Positions 15,866 to 20,017 of a DNA stretch of 20,017 nt are shown in pieces; within the stretch, counting starts at the first letter, position 1, and the number at the start of each line of letters is the position of its first letter. The notes under the pieces were generated by a model. That model ran no database searches, was not told the DNA's origin, and was given only the letters and a program-made list of their open reading frames with translations. Location: positions 1 through 20,017 of the forward strand of contig DYLE01000021.1 in NCBI GenBank assembly GCA_020722245.1, written 5' to 3'. The DNA comes from Desulfonema limicola. Lineage in GTDB: Bacteria > Desulfobacterota > Desulfobacteria > Desulfobacterales > Desulfosalsimonadaceae. The translations under genes were made by a program, and so were the position numbers.

Positions 15866-15888
15866 GTAAAAATACCGCAAAGCGGGAT
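15866..15888 (-). repeat. 23-bp intergenic repeat, copy 2 (inverted), terminator-like after queA
   Basis: Exact inverted copy of 12895-12917. On the minus strand it reads CCGC-TTT-GCGG-TATTTTT, starting about 10 nt after the queA stop, which is where a short intrinsic terminator would sit. The stem is only 4-5 bp, so efficiency is doubtful. Confidence 0.75.
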
Positions 15889-15898
15889 CAAGGGCTTT

Positions 15899-16963
15899 TT
15901 ACGTGATCAGCATGGCGTCGCCGTAGCTGTAAAACCGGTATCCTTCCTGTATGGCGACGGCGTATGCGCCGAGGATGCGATCCAGCCCGGCGAACGCGGC
16001 CACCAGCATCAGCAGGGTGGATTTCGGCAGGTGGAAGTTTGTGATCATCGCGTCCGTGATTTTAAACCGGTATCCGGGGTAGATGAACAGGTCGCAGACC
16101 CCGGTCCCGGGTGTAATGCATCCATCATCTCCGGCTGCGTATTCTAAAGTCCTGACCGTTGTGGTGCCGACCGTCACAATGCGCCGGCCCTTGGCCTTTG
16201 CGGCGTTGATGGCTTCAGCGGCGAATTGTGAAATCTCGTATCCCTCGGCGTGAATCCGGTGCTTTCGAATGTCGGTGACGCGCACCGGCATGAAGCTGCC
16301 GTATCCCACGTGAAGGGTGACGGCCACGATCTCGATCCCTTTACAGCGCAGCTGTTCAAGCAGCTCTTCTGAAAAATGCAGTCCTGCGGTGGGTGCGGCC
16401 ACCGCCCCCTTGTGGGCGGCGTAGACCGTCTGATAGGAGGTCTTGTCCATGGGGGCGTGATCCGAGGGGTGGCTGCGTTTGATGTAGGGGGGAAGCGGCA
16501 TCACCCCGATCCGCTCAATCAGCTCGTCAAAGGGTTTGATGCAGGTGAACTCAACCAGAAACGTCCTGTCATAAGCTGTTTTCACCACGGCGCTTAACTC
16601 CGGGCCGAAATCCATGCGGGTACCCGGCCTTGGCGCTTTGGAGGCCCGGATCAGGCATTCGCAGGCATGGGTTTGTCCGTTCCCCCGGTTTTGAATCGCC
16701 GAGGCATAGTCGATGATCAGCAGCTCCACCCGTCCGCCGCTTTCCTTTTTTCCAAAAAGCCTGGCCGGGATCACCCGGGTGTCGTTGACCACCAGTAAAT
16801 CCGTGGGTTGGAGAAGTTCCGGAAGGTCGGCAAACCGGTGGTGGGAAACCTGTGCGTCGGCGCGGTTTAAATGAAGAAGCCTGGATTGATCCCTGCGGCC
16901 CGCGGGGGTCTGGGCGATCAGTTTTTCCGGCAGATGGTAGTCATAATCCGATATGGCAAACAT
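15899..16963 (-). CDS. queA: S-adenosylmethionine:tRNA ribosyltransferase-isomerase
   Basis: 354 residues, against 356 in E. coli QueA, and full length. It transfers and isomerises the ribose of AdoMet onto preQ1-tRNA to give epoxyqueuosine. Landmarks: the N-terminal SDYDYHLPEKLIAQTP, LLVVNDTRVIPARLFG, the conserved PTAGLHFSEELL, VTLHVGYGSFMPV, TVGTTTVRTLE and the final YGDAMLI. The ATG has only a GGTGG-type site 9 nt ahead, and that site lies in the edge of a CTTCAG-type intergenic repeat. It is the first queuosine gene of the pair, with tgt downstream. Upstream, an intrinsic terminator isolates it from the unknown 170-residue gene, yet I see no convincing promoter in the remaining 70 nt. 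Confidence 0.97.
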   Translation of the reverse strand: MFAISDYDYHLPEKLIAQTPAGRRDQSRLLHLNRADAQVSHHRFADLPELLQPTDLLVVNDTRVIPARLFGKKESGGRVELLIIDYASAIQNRGNGQTHACECLIRASKAPRPGTRMDFGPELSAVVKTAYDRTFLVEFTCIKPFDELIERIGVMPLPPYIKRSHPSDHAPMDKTSYQTVYAAHKGAVAAPTAGLHFSEELLEQLRCKGIEIVAVTLHVGYGSFMPVRVTDIRKHRIHAEGYEISQFAAEAINAAKAKGRRIVTVGTTTVRTLEYAAGDDGCITPGTGVCDLFIYPGYRFKITDAMITNFHLPKSTLLMLVAAFAGLDRILGAYAVAIQEGYRFYSYGDAMLIT

Positions 16964-16973
16964 GGGGACAACC

Positions 16974-17006
16974 CACCTTCAGTCTTCTACCTTCCACCTT
17001 CAGTCT
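16974..17006 (+). repeat. CTTCAG-type degenerate repeat, copy 2, in the queA leader
   Basis: The 12-mer CACCTTCAGTCT occurs twice in direct orientation, 21 bp apart (16974-16985 and 16995-17006). The 18-mer at 16977-16994 is an exact inverted match to 12935-12952. On the minus strand the copy gives AAGGTGG, the only ribosome-site candidate for queA. Confidence 0.75.
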
Positions 17007-17029
17007 ATCCACCTGAGTCATTACGATTT

Positions 17030-17059
17030 AAAAAATACGGCCTAGGCGATTAAGGCCGT
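17030..17059 (-). terminator. Intrinsic terminator enclosing the stop codon of the 170-residue gene
   Basis: On the minus strand ACGGCCT (17059-17053), a 9-nt loop, AGGCCGT (17043-17037), then A and TTTTTT (17035-17030). The TAA stop of the gene is in the loop, so the last codons form the first stem arm. Confidence 0.75.
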
Positions 17060-17562
17060 CTGACTTGACCCGACGTTTTTTTGTTTAAGGCATCGATGAC
17101 GGTTTTGAGCAGCAAAAAAATATAGCCGTATTCCCCCTCATCAAGATAGACGGGTTCTTCTGTGGACGGGGCTTCGAAAAGGGTATCCACCACATATTGA
17201 ATGATGTTCGGCTGGCTGGATATCTGCACGCGGGCGATCCGTTCATAAAATTTTTCATGGGCCTGTTCCAGTTTGATTAAAAGCTTTTCATTGTCATCAT
17301 AGGATGCGATGATCTCATCGGCGCTGATCTTTTTAATTTTTTTTTTATATCCTTTTTCAAAGATACGATAGACCACAAAGAACAGATAAATGGCAAGCCC
17401 CTGGGCCTCATCCTGAAGCTCCAGGTTGAACTCCACCATGAAGCTGACAAGTTCCGGCTGTTTTTTGGCCAGCTTGCGCATCTCTTCAGCGCACTGCGAC
17501 GGGCTGAAACCAGCGACCTCTTTCCATGTTTTTTCGACCAGCGCAGCTTCGATGATATCCAT
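17050..17562 (-). CDS. Uncharacterised 170-residue protein
   Basis: I do not recognise the family. ATG 17562 has AAGGA about 10 nt ahead. The protein is probably mostly helical and soluble: an N-terminal MDIIEAALVEKTWKEVAGFS, a hydrophobic stretch GLAIYLFFVVYRIFEKGY (55-72) that is short and flanked by charge and so more likely a buried helix than a membrane span, a lysine-rich turn KKKIKK (73-78), and an acidic patch STEEPVYLDEGEYG (133-146). It has no signal peptide and one cysteine. It lies 85 nt after a DUF2065 gene that has a strong promoter, and an intrinsic terminator sits on its stop codon, so the two form one transcription unit. That linkage is the only hint about its role. Confidence 0.75.
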   Translation of the reverse strand: MDIIEAALVEKTWKEVAGFSPSQCAEEMRKLAKKQPELVSFMVEFNLELQDEAQGLAIYLFFVVYRIFEKGYKKKIKKISADEIIASYDDNEKLLIKLEQAHEKFYERIARVQISSQPNIIQYVVDTLFEAPSTEEPVYLDEGEYGYIFLLLKTVIDALNKKTSGQVRRP

Positions 17563-17594
17563 TTTTTTTCAATCCTTGTCCGTTGAATCCAGGG

Positions 17595-17623
17595 TCAGGG
17601 CTCCCCTGATTTTTTGAAATCAG
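17595..17623. other. Two overlapping, mutually exclusive hairpins
   Basis: TCAGGG/CCCTGA (17595-17600, 17604-17609) with a 3-nt loop is followed by six T's on the plus strand and so looks like a plus-strand terminator, although no plus-strand gene precedes it. CTGATTT/AAATCAG (17606-17612, 17617-17623) shares CTGA with it, so only one can form. In the minus-strand DUF2065 transcript either could act between the two genes. Confidence 0.45.
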
Positions 17624-17647
17624 CCATCATCAAGGAAGGCGCCCGGT

Positions 17648-17833
17648 TCAGGTTTTTCCCAGATAGACCAGCAAAAGCCCGGCGGCCATCAGTGCAAGCC
17701 CGAATTTACGCAGGGTGTCATCCGGAAGTTCGAGAACCTTTTTCATCATCTCCTTCATGTTGCCGGGGAACCCGAAGTAGGGGAGCCCTTCCACGATCAT
17801 CACCATCCCCAGAACGCATAGAAAAAATTTCAT
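17648..17833 (-). CDS. DUF2065 family small inner-membrane protein
   Basis: 61 residues, the usual size of the DUF2065 (YjeT-like) family. Two hydrophobic segments are visible: residues 3-20 (FFLCVLGMVMIVEGLPYF) and 44-59 (FGLALMAAGLLLVYLG), joined by a short loop with the family-like LPDDTLRKFGL segment. It is an integral inner-membrane protein of unknown function. ATG 17833 has GGGGGA about 13 nt upstream, a long spacing. A near-consensus promoter starts the transcript about 26 nt before the ATG. In several proteobacteria the family lies near hflKC or purA; that context is absent here. Confidence 0.85.
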   Translation of the reverse strand: MKFFLCVLGMVMIVEGLPYFGFPGNMKEMMKKVLELPDDTLRKFGLALMAAGLLLVYLGKT

Positions 17834-17865
17834 CTTGTCAGTGAATCCCCCTTACATTTTTGAAG

Positions 17866-17894
17866 ATCATAAATTTACCCTTTGGTGTTGTCAA
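17866..17894 (-). promoter_or_regulatory. Strong sigma-70 promoter of the DUF2065 unit
   Basis: On the minus strand a perfect TTGACA (17894-17889), a 17-bp spacer and TATGAT (17871-17866). Predicted start near 17859, leaving a leader of about 26 nt. It is the best promoter match in the window. Confidence 0.75.
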
Positions 17895-17926
17895 AATAAA
17901 ATAAAAATTCTCACCGTAAATAAGGG

Positions 17927-17953
17927 TTGACGATTGAAGCTAAATGATAACAT
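17927..17953 (+). promoter_or_regulatory. Possible promoter of gatB
   Basis: TTGACG (17927-17932) and TAACAT preceded by TGA (17948-17953) with a short 15-bp spacer. It is the only candidate in the 184-nt divergent gap ahead of gatB; the leader would be about 58 nt. The spacing is suboptimal. Confidence 0.35.
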
Positions 17954-18017
17954 AAAAGGACCTTGCAGGTTTTAGCATCAGAAAATTCAGCAGGCAGTAT
18001 AAAACAGGGAAAAGCAG

Positions 18018-19445
18018 ATGGAATTTGAACCGGTCATCGGGCTTGAGGTCCATGCCCAGCTTAAAACCGAATCCAAGATTTTCTGCGGGTGTTCCACCCG
18101 GTTCGGGGCCGCTCCCAATACCCAGGTCTGCCCGGTATGCCTGGGCATGCCCGGGGTGTTGCCGGTGTTAAATAAAAAGGTGGTGGCCTATGCCCTGCGC
18201 ATGGCCCTGGCCACAGACTGCGAAATCGTCCGGCAAAACCGGTTCGCCCGGAAGAACTATTTTTACCCGGACCTTCCCAAGGGCTACCAGATCTCCCAGT
18301 ACGAGCTGCCCATAGCCCTTCATGGGCATGTAAATATCACCCTGGCGGACGGCAGCACCAAAAGAATCGGCCTCACCCGGATTCACATGGAGGAGGACGC
18401 AGGAAAGCTCATTCATGATCCGGACCGGCCGGTAAGCCGGGTTGATTTAAACCGCACCGGCACCCCTTTGCTTGAGATTGTTTCCGAACCGGATATCCGG
18501 TCCCCCGAGGAGGCTGGCGCATATCTGAGGCAGGTCCGCGCTATTTTGCGGTACTTGGACATCAGCGACGGCAACATGGAGGAGGGAAGCTTCCGGTGCG
18601 ACGCCAATATCTCGGTTCGGCCCAAAGGATCGGATCAGCTGGGGACCCGCACGGAGCTGAAGAACCTAAACTCATTCAAGCATGTGGAAAGCGCCCTGGC
18701 CTATGAGATCAAACGACAGGCCGAGGTGCTGGCCGGAGGCGGGGAGGTGGCGCAGGAGACCCGGCTGTGGGACAGCGCCAAAAACCGGACAACCTCCATG
18801 CGGGGCAAGGAGGAGGCCCATGATTACCGGTATTTTCCGGATCCGGACCTGGTGCCGCTGGTTATCGACGAGGCCTGGATCGAGGAGGTCCGCGCCGGCC
18901 TTCCCGAACTTCCGGATAAGCGCAAAGCGCGGTTTATCGAGTCGTACGCCCTGCCCGAGTACGACGCCAAGGTGCTGACCTCCAGCCGGGAGCTGGCCGA
19001 TTATTTTGAGGACTGCGCCAAACAGGTCAAAAACCCCAAGATGGCCGCCAACTGGGTCATGGGCGACCTGTTGGGGCTTTTAAACGCCGAGGGCAAAGAA
19101 ATTGACGCGTCTCCGGTGTCCGCCGCGCAGCTGGCGGAGCTTTTAAGGCTGATGGAAGACCGCCTGATCAGCGGCAGGATCGCCAAAACCGTGTTTGAGG
19201 AGATGGTGAAATCCGGCAAACCCGCCGGGCGGATTGTTGAAGAAAAGGGGCTGGTTCAGGTGACGGATGAGTCCGCCATCACGGACGCAGTGGACAGGGT
19301 TTTGGCGGATAATCCGGGCGAGGTGGAAAAATACAGGGCCGGCAAAACCAAGCTGTTCGGATTTTTTGTGGGGCAGGTGATGAAGGAGACAAAGGGGAAG
19401 GCAAACCCCCAGATCGTCAACCGGCTGCTGAAAGAAAGGCTGTGA
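18018..19445 (+). CDS. gatB: Asp/Glu-tRNA(Asn/Gln) amidotransferase subunit B
   Basis: 475 residues, full length. GatB binds the mischarged Glu-tRNA(Gln) or Asp-tRNA(Asn), activates the side-chain carboxylate with ATP and receives ammonia from GatA in the GatCAB complex. Landmarks: EPVIGLEVHAQLKTESKIFC at the N terminus, four cysteines Cys23, Cys25, Cys38, Cys41 forming the zinc-type site, YFYPDLPKGYQISQYE, RIHMEEDAGKL, DLNRTGTPLLEIVSEPD, and the C-terminal YqeY-like tail ending in FFVGQVMKETKGKANPQIVN. ATG 18018 has AGGGA 7 nt upstream. gatA and gatC are not in the window, so the subunits are scattered in this genome. It ends 13 nt from a convergent gene, with no clear terminator between. 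Confidence 0.97.
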   Translation: MEFEPVIGLEVHAQLKTESKIFCGCSTRFGAAPNTQVCPVCLGMPGVLPVLNKKVVAYALRMALATDCEIVRQNRFARKNYFYPDLPKGYQISQYELPIALHGHVNITLADGSTKRIGLTRIHMEEDAGKLIHDPDRPVSRVDLNRTGTPLLEIVSEPDIRSPEEAGAYLRQVRAILRYLDISDGNMEEGSFRCDANISVRPKGSDQLGTRTELKNLNSFKHVESALAYEIKRQAEVLAGGGEVAQETRLWDSAKNRTTSMRGKEEAHDYRYFPDPDLVPLVIDEAWIEEVRAGLPELPDKRKARFIESYALPEYDAKVLTSSRELADYFEDCAKQVKNPKMAANWVMGDLLGLLNAEGKEIDASPVSAAQLAELLRLMEDRLISGRIAKTVFEEMVKSGKPAGRIVEEKGLVQVTDESAITDAVDRVLADNPGEVEKYRAGKTKLFGFFVGQVMKETKGKANPQIVNRLLKERL

Positions 19446-19458
19446 TGGATCGTGCCTC

Positions 19459-19686
19459 TTATCGTCCGGTCTGTGATCCCCCCACAAGCATAAACCCGAT
19501 AACGAAAAAAAAGGCCGCCAGCAGGAAGATGAGCTTGGCGATGATACCCAGGGTTTCCGCGTAGTTTTTGGGCTTTGAACGGGACGTCTTTTTTTTCGAT
19601 TTTTCGCGTTTATGGACGATGTTTCCGGCGATCCAGACAAGGATGCCTAAACCCAGGCAGATCAGCGCCAGATAAATAAAGGGCAT
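19459..19686 (-). CDS. Small two-helix membrane protein
   Basis: 75 residues, family not recognised. Two transmembrane segments are clear: residues 3-22 (FIYLALICLGLGILVWIAGN) and 46-69, joined by a strongly basic linker rich in Lys, Arg and Ser (HKREKSKKKTSRSKPK). The positive linker predicts that it faces the cytoplasm, with both ends outside. AGGAG precedes ATG 19686 at good distance. It starts 14 nt after the deaminase stop and so is likely its operon partner, though no functional link can be read. The convergent gatB lies 13 nt beyond its stop. Confidence 0.75.
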   Translation of the reverse strand: MPFIYLALICLGLGILVWIAGNIVHKREKSKKKTSRSKPKNYAETLGIIAKLIFLLAAFFFVIGFMLVGGSQTGR

Positions 19687-19700
19687 GGCCGTCTCCTTGA

Positions 19701-20017
19701 TTATGGCCGTTTTATCAGGTTTTTTCGGACGGGGTTGTAGATGACGCCTCCCTCTGCCAGGTAGGCCTGGTGCACGGCCGATGCTTCCTTTCGAAGCACA
19801 TCCCTCACCACCTCGATGCCGCGGTCGTTTAAGGCGGAAACCCAGTCCGAGGGTTTGGGCCCCTCGTCAAAACCGATCGCTTCGGCATCCTCGGCCCTTG
19901 CCCCGCACACCAGCCGGGTGACGCCGGACCAGACCACCGCGCCGAAGCACATGGCGCAGGGTTCGGTGCTGGTAAAGAGATCATAGGCATGGCTTCCGCC
20001 TTCGCCGATGTCGTAGC
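19701..20017 (-). CDS. Nucleoside/guanine-type deaminase, N terminus outside the window
   Basis: A zinc-dependent deaminase of the cytidine-deaminase superfamily. The frame is open to the window edge; the visible part begins YDIGEGGSHAYDLFTSTE and then carries the metal-binding motif PCAMC followed by FGAVVWSGV. The partner H-A-E motif would lie upstream, off the window. The C-terminal portion, with GARAEDAEAIGFDEGPKPSDW and IEVVRDVLRKEA, resembles the stand-alone nucleoside/guanine deaminase group more than TadA, which has shorter downstream segments. The ATG at 19952 is internal, inside the PCAMC motif, and is not the start. The likely reaction is hydrolytic deamination of a purine or related base; the substrate is uncertain. 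The small membrane protein follows after 14 nt. Confidence 0.88.
   Translation of the reverse strand, partial: YDIGEGGSHAYDLFTSTEPCAMCFGAVVWSGVTRLVCGARAEDAEAIGFDEGPKPSDWVSALNDRGIEVVRDVLRKEASAVHQAYLAEGGVIYNPVRKNLIKRP

Noticed and set aside
15684..15869. 61-residue plus-strand frame reading NRREHRGLRK
   Set aside because: A translation of the palindromic repeat and the antisense of the tgt start; a frequent false gene.
15730..15898. preQ1 riboswitch ahead of tgt, or in the queA leader
   Set aside because: No C-rich aptamer core or pseudoknot pattern is visible; the gap is occupied by repeats and simple hairpins, and tgt/queA are not the usual targets of this riboswitch.
17595..17616. Plus-strand intrinsic terminator
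   Set aside because: The hairpin and T6 are present, but no plus-strand gene or promoter precedes it, so I list it only as a hairpin pair.

Overview
The window carries a run of ordinary bacterial genes with tight spacing, clear Shine-Dalgarno sites and moderately high GC. Taken together, two acyl-CoA ligases, a divergent crotonase, an acetyl-CoA hydrolase/transferase fused to a GNAT domain, a chalcone-isomerase-like exported protein, a cytidylate-kinase-like gene and a MEMO-family protein look like a sulfate-reducing Desulfobacterota chromosome, perhaps Desulfobacterales. This is inference from gene content; there is no rRNA or other taxonomic marker here. I saw no tRNA, rRNA, CRISPR array, transposase or phage gene.

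Layout. Positions 1-3175 (+) hold a 5'-truncated acyl-CoA synthetase, an enoyl-CoA hydratase-family protein 9 nt behind it, and a secreted chalcone-isomerase-like protein. A cytidylate-kinase-like gene on the minus strand (3183-3812) is broken by at least two frameshifts. A very long hrpA helicase gene (4015-8010, +) follows behind its own promoter. From 8052 to 17833 every gene is on the minus strand. In transcription order these are a DUF2065 membrane protein with an unknown 170-residue protein, then queA, tgt, a NifU-type scaffold with an aminotransferase, a MEMO-family protein, a long-chain acyl-CoA ligase, and the acetyl-CoA hydrolase/GNAT fusion. On the plus strand gatB (18018-19445) faces a small two-helix membrane protein and a nucleoside deaminase that runs off the window end.

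How the genes fit together. The two ligases, the crotonase and the CoA-transferase/hydrolase fit acyl-CoA activation and turnover. queA and tgt are two steps of queuosine tRNA modification, and gatB serves tRNA-dependent amidation. I see no single new multi-gene system. The most unusual features are non-coding or at residue level: an intrinsic terminator whose stem holds the Shine-Dalgarno and whose T-tract holds the apparent TTG start of the next gene; inverted copies of a composite intergenic repeat around tgt-nifU-aminotransferase; a palindrome between the promoter elements of the acyl-CoA ligase; a crotonase lacking one of its two catalytic glutamates; and an acyl-CoA synthetase with a long insertion and a displaced A10 lysine.

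No gene-free stretch exceeds 300 bases. The longest are 3813-4014 (promoter of hrpA), 12862-13057 and 15730-15898 (repeats), and 17834-18017 (divergent promoters).
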